Assembly (NCBI GenBank): GCA_963785755.1
Contig: CAWAXG010000002.1
Span: 620,001 to 684,000 of the forward strand
Source: JACCXG01 sp963785755
GTDB lineage: Bacteria > Acidobacteriota > Vicinamibacteria > Vicinamibacterales > 2-12-FULL-66-21
Direction: 5' to 3'
DNA: 64,000 nt
The notes under the pieces are model-generated. The model did not search any database. It saw nothing but the letters and a program-made list of their open reading frames with translations, and had not been told where the DNA came from. Positions 1 through 9,742 of the stretch are shown here, in pieces (the first letter of the stretch is position 1; every line of letters starts with the position of its first letter). The position numbers were made by a program, and so were the translations under genes.

Positions 1-1797
1 CTCCCAGTCGATGCCCGCACCGACGTGTGGAGTCTCGGAGTCGTCATCCACGAGATGGCAATTGGGCGCCTGCCGGCCCCGGTGGCATACGCATATCAGG
101 AGATGGGGCCGCGGACGCCGAGCACGGCCGCGCTCGACGGGCTTGCGCAACTTCCGCCTGAGCTAGTGAGGATTATCAATCGCGCTCTGTCGCGTGAGCG
201 CGCGGATAGCTACGCGACGGCCAGCGAACTGGCCCGCGATCTGCGTGTGCTGCGTCGCGTGCTCGAGAATCTGTCCAGGAAGATAATCGCCAGGGCCAGG
301 TGGCACGCCGGACGCCCTCGCGCGCGGGGCCGTGCGCACGCTGCGCGATCGGTGCCGCAGCACTCATTCTCCTCGCGGTCACGGCCTATCTCGTCGCAGT
401 GGCGGGACGCAGCCGCGAAACGCCCATCGTTACCTCGATCGGTGTCATGCCGCTCGAAAACGCCGGGGAAATTCGCGACGGCGAGTACCTGGCGGACGGC
501 ATCGCCGCTTCACTGCGCAGCCGGCTAGCGCAGTTCTCCTCCATCCGCCAGGCGGCCGCGAGCGAGGCGGCCCGCTACGAGCGGCTCGGCGTGTCGCCAG
601 CGCAGGCCGGTCGTGAGATGCGCGTGGCCGCCGTACTCACCGGAACCCTCGAACACCGTGCAGAAACCGTCATCGTCCGGCTGGAACTCGTGCGCAGCGC
701 CGACGGAGCAGGGTTGTGGAAACGGCAATTCGTCAGACCGATCGACGATCTCCTGACGCTGCAGACCGAGATCGCCCGCGAGCTCGTGGAGGAGCTCGGT
801 ATCTCGTCGCGGCGCCTGCTTGTCGGCGGCAACGACACCAGGGATCCTGCCGCCTATCAGTTGTACACGAAGGGACGATACCACGTGCAGAGGCGCACGC
901 CGGGTGACCTCCGGAAAGGTCTCGAGTACCTTCGCGAGGCCGTGGCGATAGATCCGGGCTACGGACGCGCCCACGCGAAGTTGGCCGACGCGTACAATTC
1001 TGCTGGCGATGACGAGCGACGTTGCGCCAAAGGAGTCGTTCCCTCACGCGAGAACCGCTGCCGAGCGCGCACTCGCCATCGATCCGGGGCTCTCGGAAGC
1101 GCGCGTGGCCATGGGCATCATCAAGTTCTGGTTCGACTGGGACTGGAGCGGCGCTGAGGCAGAGTTCAAGCGCGCGATTGCGGCCGAGCGGCCGGACCCG
1201 GCCGCGCACACTTTTTATGGACATCTGTTCTCCAACCTCGGCGATCACACCCGCGCACTGCAGGAGATGAGACGCGCGCTCGACTACGAGCCCCACTCCG
1301 CCCTAACCAACGCCCTCTTCGCGCAGTGCATGTACTACGAGGGGCGCTACGACGACTCGCTCGCGCACCTTCAGAAGACTCTCAAACTCGACCCGGCACT
1401 GTGGCTGACGCACAACATGATGGGCCGGATCTACGGGCGGAAGGGGATGTATCGGGAGGCGCTGCTAGCCTTCAACAGGGCGACTGAGCTCGGCGGATCA
1501 CTGGTGGTGACGGCCACCGCAGGCTATACGCTCGCGGCCAGCGGGAGGCGAGACGAGGCTCGCGCGATTCTCGACCAGTTGAAGACCCGCGCCGGGCAGG
1601 CCTACGTACCGCCGTCGAATCTCGCGCTCGTCCATCTCGGCCTGGGCGAGCACGACGAGGCGCTCAACCGGCTCGGACAGGCCGTCGAGGCGCGTGACAT
1701 GCTGCTGACGTTTCTCACCGTGGAGCCACGGTGGGCTGACCTTGCGGGCGACCCGCGCTTCACCGCCTTGCTCGGGAAGGTCGGTCTGAAACAGTAG
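1..1797 (+). CDS. Ser/Thr protein kinase with TolB-like and TPR regions (5' partial, two frameshifts)
   Basis: This is the C-terminal part of a membrane-anchored Ser/Thr kinase; the ATP-binding lobe lies before the window. Bases 1-290 encode kinase subdomain IX (DVWSLGVVIHEM) and the end of the C-lobe. Next come a transmembrane stretch (GAAALILLAVTAYLVAV, about 350-405), a TolB/FlgO-like region (SIGVMPLENAGE, EYLADGIAASL) and TPR helices to the stop at 1795-1797. The reading frame changes near 270-310 (net loss of one base) and near 1003 (net gain of one base, at YNSAG/MTSDVAPKES), so the two shifts compensate over the full length. Conserved sequence continues across both shifts, which favours base errors over decay. 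Kinases of this layout usually sense a signal and pass it on through protein-protein contacts; the ligand is unknown. Confidence 0.8.
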
Positions 1798-1810
1798 CCG
1801 GAGATACCTC

Positions 1811-3272
1811 CTACCTGCCCCGCGCGGCTGTCACGACGCTCCCCGATCGGTCCGTCGTGGTGAGCTTCGGAAAGGGATCCTCCGTTCGCCGAATCCACTC
1901 GTCCAGCTCGCGCGCGAGGCGCGCCCGCTCCGCTGCGGCGCTCGCCTCGCCGGCCAGGTTTCGCAGCTCGCCGGGATCCGCGTCGAGGTCGTACAACTCC
2001 TCGCCGTAGCCCAGGTATCGCACGTACTTCCATCGCGCCGTCCGGACCATCCGGATGGGGACGCGCCACGACTGCTTTCCGTAGTACTCCGCAAAAACCA
2101 TCTCGCGCACGCGAGGAGCGGAGCGGGGCGAAGGGGTCAGCACCGGACGGAGCGACAGCCCATCGACGCCTGCAGGCGGAGGCACGCCGGTGAGGTCGCA
2201 CAGGGTCGGAAGCAGATCGATGAGGCTCACGAGCGCGTCGGAGCGAGCCGCGCGAATCCTCCCGGGCCAGGAGATCACGAGCGGGATCCGGACCAGTTCC
2301 TCATACATCGCGGGTCCCTTGTACGGCAGGCCATGCGCGCCCCCGAGGTCGCCGTGGTCCGTGCTGAAGACCGTGATCGGAGGGACATCGCCTGGCGCGA
2401 GTGCACCAAGAACGGTACCAATCTCCCGGTCGACCGTTTCGACCAGCTCGTTGTAGAACGCGCGATAGCGCTGCCACATGGTCCGATCGGCGCCGACGAA
2501 AGGCTTCCCCTGGTCTTGCTCGAGATAGTGCCGCTGCGGAAGCGGCTTGTCGCGGAGATCGTCGGCCAGGTTCGACGGAAGCCGCGCGGCGGCCTGGGCT
2601 CGCGCCTCGGGCGGCGGCGCGTCGACGACGCTGTAAATGTCGTGCGGGTTCAGCCAGGAGACGATCAGGAGGAGCGGCCTAGTTTCGCGCGCGGCGCGCT
2701 TCCGACAGGTATGCGACGACGCGGCTGGCGAGGGTTGGATCGTGAACCTTTGAGTCGTGGGTCTGGAAGCCGTAGTCGCCAGGCGAGCCGCCAAGGTGCC
2801 ACTTGCCGAAGTAGGCCGTCTCGTAGCCGGCGGCGGCAAACACGCGTCCGAGCGTCGGAAGCGACCGATCGAGGGGGCCCGACATCCCCGCGGGCGGCGG
2901 GCCCTGCCCGCCGACGCGCCCTTCGACACTGTTTCCCATCACCCCGGTCCGATGAGGATAGCGACCGGTCATCAGCGCGGCCCGGGAGGGCGAGCACTGC
3001 GGCGTCGCGGTGAAGGCCCGGGTAAACAGGACACCCTCGCGTGCGAGCCGGTCCATGACCGGTGTGCGAAGATCCGCGGCGCCGGCGGCACCGAACGCGT
3101 CCGCGCGCTGTTGATCGGTCAGGACGATGATCACATCCGGCCGCCTCCGCGACGCCTGATATGCATCGTCGCTTCGGCGAGCCTCGCCGAAACTTCCGGC
3201 GAAGTCAGGAGCGAGCGAAAGACCGGCGGCGATCCAAATGACCGCGATCGAGCGTAGCGCGCTCACAATCAC
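1811..3272 (-). CDS. Secreted arylsulfatase-type sulfatase (one frameshift)
   Basis: This is a type I sulfatase hydrolysing sulfate esters, probably of polysaccharides, in the periplasm or outside the cell. An N-terminal hydrophobic signal segment is followed by the metal-binding start VIIVLTDQQRAD. The formylglycine motif is CSPSR, with Cys about 93, followed by TGRYPHRTG and GKWHLGG. The C-terminal half has the metal site STDHGDLGG. The frame shifts near 2690 inside a GCGC run (EARRAR/ETRPLLLIVSWL); one extra base restores a product of about 486 residues. The GTG start at 3272 overlaps the stop of the upstream acyl-CoA synthetase by four bases (GTGA), so the two are probably translationally coupled. 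The Cys must be converted to formylglycine, and no maturase is recognised in the window. Confidence 0.85.
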
Positions 3273-4900
3273 CCTCCGGCAAGCTGAAGATCGGCCTGAT
3301 GGGCCTCGCGCAGCTTGAACTTCTGGATCTTGCCCGAGGCCGTCATCGGGAATTCAGACACGAACCGCACGTGCTTCGGGACCTTGAAGCGGGCCAGCCG
3401 CTCGCTGCACCAGAGCATCAGCGCTTCGGCGTTCGGCGGCGGCTCCGAATCTGCACGTCGCGGTGCGGCCCCCGCAGGCTGTTTGAGCCGGACGGCGGCC
3501 GCAACGACTTCACCGAAATAGGTGTCGGGGATGCCGTACACGTACGCGTCGGAGACTGCCGGGTGGTCGCGGAGACAGTCCTCGATCTGTTTCGGTGAGA
3601 TGTTCTCTCCCCCACGGATGATCAGGTCCTTGATGCGCCCGGTGATGCGGACCAACCCGCGCCCGTCAATGCTCGCCTCGTCGCCCGTATGGAGCCAGCC
3701 GTCGGCATCGACCGCGGCGCGCGTCGCCTCCTCGTTGTTGTAATACCCCTTCATCACGTTGTACCCGCGGACGCACAGCTCACCGCACTCGCCTGCCGCA
3801 CGCGCCTCGCCGGTGACGGAATCAACGACTTTCACATCGAGCTCCGGCAGTGCGCGCCCGACCGTCTGCGAGCGGTCGGTCACCGGGGCGTCACGGGGCG
3901 TGATCGTGATGGCGGGAGAGGCCTCGGTCAATCCGTACGCGATCGCTATCTCCGGCAGGTGCATGTCCGTCATCACCCGGCGCATGAGCGGCTCGGGGCA
4001 CAGCGCTCCCGCCATCACCCCCGTTCTGAGAGACGTCAGGTCGAATCGCGCGAACTCCGGATGCTCCAGCTCCGCCAGGAACATCGTCGGCACACCGTAG
4101 AGCGCGGTGCACCGTTCGCGCTCGACCGTTGCCAGCACGCGGCCGGCATCGAACCATTCGAGCGGATAGAGCGACGCACCGTGGGTGTACGCGCCAAGCA
4201 CGCCGATCACGCAGCCGAAGCAGTGAAACAGCGGCACGCACAGGCACAGCCGGTCCTCCGGCGTGTACCCGAGCATCCGGCCGAGGGCCTCCGCGTTGTT
4301 GACGATGTTGCGGCTGGACAACATGACGCCTTTCGGGAAGCCCGTCGTGCCCGACGTGTACTGCATGTTGATCACGTCGTCGACTCCCACCGCCGCGCTT
4401 CGCGCGTCCAGCATCGCGTCGGAGACGTTCGCGGCCTCCGAGCGCAGCGCTTCGTACGGAGTGAATCCAGGCGGCGCGGCCTCGTCGCCCCGGCCGATGA
4501 AGAACAATCGATTCAATCCGGGAATCGCGCGCCGCGTCGCGCCGATTTCGTGAAGCGCGGCAACGTAGTCGACGTCCCGAAAGCCGCCGATCGTCATCAG
4601 CGTGGCGGCCTCGCTCTGGCGCAGGAGGTAGTCGATGTCCCTGGGGCGCAGCGCGGTGTTGGCGGTGACCAGAATCGCGCCGATCTTGGCGAGCGCGAAC
4701 TGCAGCACGATCCACTCGGGGACGTTGGTTGCCCAGAGCACGACGCGTTCGCCAGCCCCGACGCCCTGTGCCATCAGCCCGCGCGCCACGAGGCGCGCTT
4801 CGGCTTCGAGCTCGGCGAACGTGTACTGCGGACCGTTTTCGTACGACAACGCCGGCCGCGTGGGAAGCGCCCGCGCCAGCCGCGCCAGCAAATCGCCCAC
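3269..4900 (-). CDS. Acyl-CoA synthetase (AMP-dependent, fatty acid-CoA ligase type)
   Basis: This enzyme activates a carboxylic acid, probably a fatty acid, to its CoA thioester through an acyl-adenylate. The AMP-binding signature YTSGTTGFPKG, the downstream YGLTEASP, the hinge region GWLHTGDEA and GRIKDLIIRGGENI, and the C-terminal catalytic Lys in TASGKIQKF are all present in one unbroken 543-residue frame. The annotated start is GTG at 4900. The frame stays open upstream (TNPPFRDVTVGDLL), and homologues usually carry this FRDVT segment, so the true start may lie 40-60 bases earlier on a non-standard codon. The gene is first in a two-gene unit with the sulfatase and is divergent from the Mrp-type ATPase. 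Confidence 0.9.
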   Translation of the reverse strand: MGDLLARLARALPTRPALSYENGPQYTFAELEAEARLVARGLMAQGVGAGERVVLWATNVPEWIVLQFALAKIGAILVTANTALRPRDIDYLLRQSEAATLMTIGGFRDVDYVAALHEIGATRRAIPGLNRLFFIGRGDEAAPPGFTPYEALRSEAANVSDAMLDARSAAVGVDDVINMQYTSGTTGFPKGVMLSSRNIVNNAEALGRMLGYTPEDRLCLCVPLFHCFGCVIGVLGAYTHGASLYPLEWFDAGRVLATVERERCTALYGVPTMFLAELEHPEFARFDLTSLRTGVMAGALCPEPLMRRVMTDMHLPEIAIAYGLTEASPAITITPRDAPVTDRSQTVGRALPELDVKVVDSVTGEARAAGECGELCVRGYNVMKGYYNNEEATRAAVDADGWLHTGDEASIDGRGLVRITGRIKDLIIRGGENISPKQIEDCLRDHPAVSDAYVYGIPDTYFGEVVAAAVRLKQPAGAAPRRADSEPPPNAEALMLWCSERLARFKVPKHVRFVSEFPMTASGKIQKFKLREAHQADLQLAGG

Positions 4901-5142
4901 GGTGACGTCGCGGAACGGAGGATTCGTCGGTTGCAGAATGCAGAAGAATGCGCCCGTTCCAGGATTTGCGCAAGTCCGATTAGCATGGGCCGATGCGGAT
5001 CCGCCCTGCCCGCTCCGGCGACAGGTACCTCATCCTGGATCTGGAACGCAGCAACGTAGAATGAGCCCGAACCTTGTCGCACTGATGACCAAGATGTCAC
5101 GCTCCGCGGCCAGTGCGGGGCGGTGTAAGCTACGCAGCTAAG

Positions 5143-6027
5143 GTGAAGGGCTACCACGACATCGTCGGCGACGGGGGATCCAGAATCCTCGAGCAGGTTG
5201 TTGAGCAGCGTACCCGCATAACTGACGGGCTCGCCGGGGTGCGCCATCTCGTGGCCGTGGGCTCCGGCAAGGGGGGCGTCGGCAAGAGCACCTTGACGCT
5301 GCATCTCGCGGGCGCTCTGCGTGCCCGGGGGCTTCGAATTGCGATCCTGGACGCGGACTTCAACGGCCCCTCACAGGCGCGTATGGCCGGTGTCCAGGGA
5401 GCGCTGTTCGTTCCAGGCAGCCACAAAGTCGCGCTCCCGCGGACCACGAACGGGATCGGGGTCTTCTCGATGGGCTCGATGATCCCCGAGTCGGAGGCGC
5501 TCGATTTCGAGAGCGCGGCGCGCGGCGAGTCGCATACGTGGCGCGCCACGAGAGAGTTCGCCCTCCTCGGCGAGATCCTCGGGTCGTTCGAATGGGGATC
5601 GCTCGATCTGCTGATGTTCGATCTGCCGCCTGGAGCCGAGCGGACCGTTCAGTACGCCGAGTTTCTCGGCCCGAGGACGTCCTTCGTGCTCGTGACGATC
5701 CCTTCTGAAGTGGCACGGGGCGTCGTCGCGCGCTCGGTGGCCGCCCTGTCGAAAGGGCCCAATCGCCTGCTGGGTTACGTCGAGAACATGAGCGGCTATT
5801 ACTGTCGCGACTGCAACGCGATCAAGCCGCTGTTCGCGTCCGACGCCCCATCGCCGCTGGAAATCCCTTGCTTCGGAACCGTTCCCTTCGATCCCGAGCT
5901 CGCGCGCCATTGCGACCGCGGAATTCCGTTCACCGAACTGCGCGACAGCCCAGTGGGCCGGTCCTTCGACCAGATCGCGCAACGACTGCTTGACGGCCTC
6001 GAATCGTCACCGGAGTCCAGCCGATGA
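5143..6027 (+). CDS. Mrp/NBP35-type P-loop ATPase, Fe-S cluster carrier-like
   Basis: This is a SIMIBI-class ATPase of the Mrp/ApbC/NBP35 group, which transfers Fe-S clusters or assembles metallocofactors in the cytoplasm. The deviant Walker A is GSGKGGVGKST at about residues 39-49, followed by the aspartate of switch I in ILDADFNGPSQARM, FDLPPG, and a C-terminal CxxC (YYCRDC, Cys about 221 and 224) expected to bind a bridging cluster. GTG at 5143 (KGYHDIVGDGGS) matches the conserved N-terminus better than GTG at 5113; neither has a clear Shine-Dalgarno. Its stop overlaps the next gene by four bases (ATGA), so it starts a three-gene module with the zinc ribbon and the radical SAM protein. It probably supplies clusters to that radical SAM enzyme (inference). 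Confidence 0.85.
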   Translation: MKGYHDIVGDGGSRILEQVVEQRTRITDGLAGVRHLVAVGSGKGGVGKSTLTLHLAGALRARGLRIAILDADFNGPSQARMAGVQGALFVPGSHKVALPRTTNGIGVFSMGSMIPESEALDFESAARGESHTWRATREFALLGEILGSFEWGSLDLLMFDLPPGAERTVQYAEFLGPRTSFVLVTIPSEVARGVVARSVAALSKGPNRLLGYVENMSGYYCRDCNAIKPLFASDAPSPLEIPCFGTVPFDPELARHCDRGIPFTELRDSPVGRSFDQIAQRLLDGLESSPESSR

Positions 6028-6461
6028 AGTTCCTGTGTGTCCCTTGCGACAGCCCGATGAAGCTGCAGACCATCGGCCCGCCCGAGGGTGGCTCGCTCTC
6101 CGTCGTCTACTCCTGTCCCGAGTGCGGCTACGAGATGGCGATGCTGACCAATCCGTACGAGACACAGGTCGTCCAGTCACTCGGCGTGCGGATCGGTCCC
6201 GACACGGGGGCAAGCACCTCTGCTACCAGCTCCGGCTGCCCGTTCACCGCGATGATGCCTGGGATGGAAGGCGCACGGGCGGGAGGCGGTGAGCCAATCT
6301 CGGTCCGGTGGACGTCCGCCGCCGAAGCGAGGCTCGCGAACATTCCCGAGTTCGTGCGCCCGATGGCGCGGACCGGCATCGAGAAATTCGCCCGGGAAAG
6401 AGGGGTCCTTGAAGTCGACGAGAAGATCCTCGATGAAGCCCGCGACTTCTTCGGCATGTGA
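6024..6461 (+). CDS. Zinc-ribbon protein with C-terminal PCP_red-like domain
   Basis: This is a 145-residue protein. Two CxxC pairs (Cys 5/8 and 31/34) form a probable zinc or rubredoxin-like knuckle. A Ser/Gly-rich linker follows, and then about 50 residues from WTSAAEARL to the end that resemble the PCP_red domain, the C-terminal element of light-independent protochlorophyllide reductase subunit B (pattern: W, RL, IPEFVRPMART, IEKFARERG, V..ILDEARDFFG). No chlorophyll genes are nearby, so a pigment role is unlikely. The gene overlaps its upstream neighbour by ATGA and its downstream neighbour by four bases. The same PCP_red-like domain sits at the end of the adjacent radical SAM protein, suggesting that the two share a partner or cofactor. 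Exact function unknown. Confidence 0.7.
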   Translation: MKFLCVPCDSPMKLQTIGPPEGGSLSVVYSCPECGYEMAMLTNPYETQVVQSLGVRIGPDTGASTSATSSGCPFTAMMPGMEGARAGGGEPISVRWTSAAEARLANIPEFVRPMARTGIEKFARERGVLEVDEKILDEARDFFGM

Positions 6462-7898
6462 GCGGCGCCCTCGGCATGGACACGTTCACCCGCCCCTACG
6501 TTATCTCCTGGAACCTCACCTACCGCTGCAACCTCGCCTGCGAGCACTGCTATCTCGACGCCGGCGGCACGCCTCAGGTCGGCACGGAGAACTTCTCCGA
6601 CCGGAGCGAGCTCGGCACCGAGGAATGCTTCAAGGTCATCGACGAAATCGCCGCGTTCGCGCCTGAATGCCTGACGATCCTGACGGGCGGCGAGCCGCTC
6701 CTGCGCCGCGACATCCTCGAGATCGTCCGGCGCGCGTCGGAGCGCGAGCTCTGGGTCGTCGTCGGCACCAACGGGGTGAGCATCACGGAGAACCTGGCGA
6801 AGCGCCTCGCGGACGCCGGCGCGCGGGGCCTCTCGCTCTCGCTCGATGCGCTCGATCCCGATCGTCACGACCGCTTCAGGATGGTGCGGGGCGCCTGGCG
6901 GAACACGGTGGAGGGAGCGGAGATCCTCAATCGGACCGGGCTGCCCTTCATCGTGCAGACGACCGCGGGCTCGCACAATCTCGGCGAGCTCGAGGCGATC
7001 GCCGACTTCGCGCACGAACGCCTCGCCGCCAGGGTCTGGAACCTCTACTTCCTGGTGCCGACGGGCCGCGGGCAGTACGTGTCGGACATCACTCCTGCCC
7101 AGTACCGATGAGGTTCTCGCCTCGCTCTACCGCATCCAGAGGAAGTACGACCGCCGGATGCTCGTGAACGCGAAGTGCGCGCCACACTACATCAAGACTG
7201 TTCTGGAGCAGGCGGGGACAGGCAACGGGGACAGGCAAGAGGGACAGGCAACCGGGACAGGCAACGGGGACAGCCAGCCGGGACAGGCAAGTCCCTCGTG
7301 GCCCGGTCTGTCCGCGATCAGGACCTACTCCGGAGGGGCTGGCGGGTGCCCGGCGGGGACGCACTACATGGGGATACGGCCGAACGGTGATGTCACCCCG
7401 TGCCCCTACCTCCCGGTGTTTGCGGGGACCCTTCGCAGCTCGAGCCTCGCGGACCTCTGGACGTCGTCGGAGCTCTTCGCCGGCATTCGCCGCCGAACCT
7501 CGCTCGGCGGCCGTTGCGGCGAGTGCGAGATGAACGGCCACTGTGGGGGCTGCCGCGCCCGCGCCTACGGGATGACCGGCGATCTGATGGCTGAAGACCC
7601 GCTCTGCACCCACACCCCCGGCACGTTCGCCGGGTCTCCCCTTCTTGCCATCCGTGGCCGGACGTCCGTCGCGGGCGCGCAGGGGCCTGCCACGATTCAT
7701 TACGGCACCGAATCGGCAACGAGCATCGCCTGGGACGATGACGCCGCCGCGCGCATGAAGAAGATCCCCGCATTCGTCCGGGGCATGGTCGTCAGGGCCG
7801 TCGAGGAATCGTGCCGTAAGAACGGCCTCGACCGCGTGACCGTGGAGGAACTCGAACGAATCCGCGCGCGGATGCCGACGCCGAAGATGTTTGGGTAG
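6458..7898 (+). CDS. Radical SAM/SPASM protein with C-terminal PCP_red-like domain (one frameshift)
   Basis: The cluster-binding motif is CxxxCxxC (CNLACEHC, Cys 24/28/31 from the GTG start; ATG at 6476 is an alternative start). TGGEPL and the radical SAM barrel follow. After about residue 250 comes a SPASM-type region with CPAGTHYMGI, PNGDVTPCPY and CGECEMNGHCGGC, which would bind auxiliary Fe-S clusters. The last 60 residues repeat the PCP_red-like pattern (IPAFVRGMVVRAVEESCRKNG). One extra C near 7106 breaks the frame; removing it joins TPAQY to DEVLASLYRI and gives about 479 residues. A glycine-rich insert at 7214-7294, before the SPASM cysteines, is encoded by a 13-base tandem repeat. 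It is most like the radical SAM proteins of heme d1, alternative heme and peptide-modifying pathways; substrate unknown. Confidence 0.85.
7214..7294 (+). repeat. 13-base tandem repeat, six copies, inside a coding sequence
   Basis: The unit GACAGGCAACGGG repeats with an exact 13-base period (copies of GACAGGCAA begin at 7217, 7230, 7243, 7256, 7269 and 7282). Since 13 is not a multiple of three, three copies encode one 13-residue unit. The six copies therefore add two peptide repeats (GTGNGDRQEGQAT and GTGNGDSQPGQAS) and keep the frame. The insert lies between the radical SAM barrel and the SPASM cysteines. Confidence 0.9.
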
Positions 7899-9605
7899 TT
7901 ACTTGACTGCCCGACCCGCCGCCGGCGCATCGTCGCCCCACGGCAGCCGACGCGGTCCGAGCCATGGATCCACGTGGGCCCGCTCAGCCCACGCGTTCCA
8001 TTCGGCCGCGAGCTCTCGGACGGTGTCGGGATGCCGCGACGCGAGGTTGTTGCGCTCGACGCGGTCGGCAGCCATGTCGTACAGCTCCCAATCATCCGGA
8101 TAAGTCGACACGAGCTTCCAATTGCCCGATCGAACGGCGCGGTTGCCCTCGTGTTCCCAGAAGATGGGGCGCGTGCGGCGGAGCGGGCGCCCGGCGAAGG
8201 CCGGGAGCAGGCTGACACCTTCCACGGGCTGGATGGTCTGCCCTTTGAACTCGCGGGGATACGTCGCGCCCGTGATCTCGATGACCGTCGGCATCACGTC
8301 GATGAGGTGTGCGGGCTGACGCTCGAGCGCATTGCGGCGGTTGGCCGGAATGCCCCGGGGCCAGTGCGCGATGAGCGGCACGGCAATGCCCCCTTCGTGC
8401 GTGAAGTGCTTGAACCGGCGGAAAGGCGTGCTGCTGAGCGCAGCCCAGTTCATCCCCAGGTACAGATTCGAGTTCGGTCCGCCGGGCGGGTTGCCGTTGT
8501 AGCGCCCGTCCGGACCGGACTCGGCGTTGGCGCCGTTGTCGGACAGGAACAGGATCAGGGTGTTGTCGAGGGCGCCTCGCGCCTCCAGACCTTTCACCAG
8601 CACCCCCACGCTGATATCAATCGCCTCGATCATCGCGGCGTAGACCGACATCAGATGATCGAAGCGGTCCTTCGCCTCGTCCGACAGCGATTCCCAGGCG
8701 GGTGAGTCCGCTTCCCGCGGGCTGAGCGGCCACCTGACGTCGACGAGTCCCATCGAGATCTGCCGGCGATACCGCGCGTCGCGCAGCCTGTCCCAGCCAG
8801 CTCTGTACTTGCCGCGATGTTTGGCAATCAATTCCGGCGGCGCCATCAGCGGAAAATGCGGCGCATTGTGTGGCAGGTAGAGAAAGAACGGTCTGTTGGC
8901 CTTCCGCGCCTCGTCGATGAACTTCAATCCGAAGTCCGTCCACAGGGATGTCGCGTACCAGTTCTGTCCGAACACGGGGGAATCGCGCGGCGTGGGTGTG
9001 CCGTCGAGGTACAGCGGCTCCTGCGCCCGCCGGGTGAGTGCATCGTCGCCACCCTCGAACTTCTGATTGGGAAAAAACATGCCCCCGGCACGCAGGCTCA
9101 GCACGCGATCGAAGCCGCGCTGCCATGGCGGCGATCCGTTCTGCAGACCCAGGTGCCACTTGCCCGACATCGCGGTGAGGTAGCCGGCGTCGCGGAGGAC
9201 TTCGGCAATCGTGACGGACCGGTCATTCAGGCGGCCCGTCGTCCCCGACGACCCTTCGCGGACGATGTTGTCGAGATGCCCCATTCCCGCCTGATGAGGA
9301 TAGAGCCCGGTCAGCAGGCTGGCGCGCGTCGGCGAACAGCGTGGCGTGCTGTAGAACTGTGTGAAGCGGACGCCGCGCGCGGCCAGCGCGTCGAGGTTGG
9401 GGGTCGGGATCTCGCCGCCGTAGGATCCGATGTCCGACCAGCCCATGTCGTCAACGAGAATGACGATGATGTTGGGGCGGGTATCGGTCTGTGCGGCAGC
9501 AACCGGCGCTCGGAGGGTGAAGGCGGACATCGCGATCGCCCCACCCGCCGCGACGGCGGCTGCAGCCAGCAGGAACGAACGAGCTCGCGCGATCGGCACC
9601 GGCAC
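7899..9605 (-). CDS. Secreted arylsulfatase
   Basis: This is an intact type I sulfatase of 568 residues with a long Ala-rich signal sequence. The first metal site is NIIVILVDDMGWSDIGSYG. The formylglycine motif CSPTR (Cys 90) is followed by TGLYPHQAG, then GKWHLG, LFLSDNGAN and a C-terminal HEGGIAVPLI/NWKLV region typical of arylsulfatases A and related enzymes. Two in-phase GTG codons (9605 and 9599) lie just after GGAGGT; the second is better spaced. The gene converges directly on the radical SAM gene with no spacer. It differs clearly from the sulfatase at 1811-3272, so the two are not a recent duplication and probably act on different sulfated glycans. Confidence 0.92.
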   Translation of the reverse strand: MPVPIARARSFLLAAAAVAAGGAIAMSAFTLRAPVAAAQTDTRPNIIVILVDDMGWSDIGSYGGEIPTPNLDALAARGVRFTQFYSTPRCSPTRASLLTGLYPHQAGMGHLDNIVREGSSGTTGRLNDRSVTIAEVLRDAGYLTAMSGKWHLGLQNGSPPWQRGFDRVLSLRAGGMFFPNQKFEGGDDALTRRAQEPLYLDGTPTPRDSPVFGQNWYATSLWTDFGLKFIDEARKANRPFFLYLPHNAPHFPLMAPPELIAKHRGKYRAGWDRLRDARYRRQISMGLVDVRWPLSPREADSPAWESLSDEAKDRFDHLMSVYAAMIEAIDISVGVLVKGLEARGALDNTLILFLSDNGANAESGPDGRYNGNPPGGPNSNLYLGMNWAALSSTPFRRFKHFTHEGGIAVPLIAHWPRGIPANRRNALERQPAHLIDVMPTVIEITGATYPREFKGQTIQPVEGVSLLPAFAGRPLRRTRPIFWEHEGNRAVRSGNWKLVSTYPDDWELYDMAADRVERNNLASRHPDTVRELAAEWNAWAERAHVDPWLGPRRLPWGDDAPAAGRAVK

Positions 9606-9742
9606 ACCTCCAGGACGGGCTGGGGAAGTCTACTGAAGTTCGACTGGTTGTAGTCGGCCCAGTCCCCGCCCAGGAATCTGAAGGGGTCGCGTACTGAGGG
9701 CGTGATCGCCCAATCGCGCGGTGTTGACGACGCTGAATGGAC

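Noticed and set aside
1..1797. Pseudogene call for the kinase
   Set aside because: Two compensating shifts with conserved sequence in every segment fit base errors better than decay, given similar single-base shifts across the window.
3689..5059. Long open frame antisense to the acyl-CoA synthetase
   Set aside because: It lies over a conserved gene in GC-rich DNA, its protein is rich in Arg/His/Ala without any recognisable motif, and it is a typical shadow frame. Similar frames over coxA (11979-13400) and actF (14878-16656) were rejected for the same reason.
6458..7898. Radical SAM protein as the sulfatase-maturing enzyme for the two flanking sulfatases
   Set aside because: The position is tempting, but the protein ends in a PCP_red-like domain and is coupled to a zinc ribbon and an Mrp ATPase. 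The CNLACEHCYLD region resembles heme- and peptide-modifying enzymes more than anSME, and sulfatases with CSPSR or CSPTR are also served by the aerobic maturase. Evidence is insufficient.
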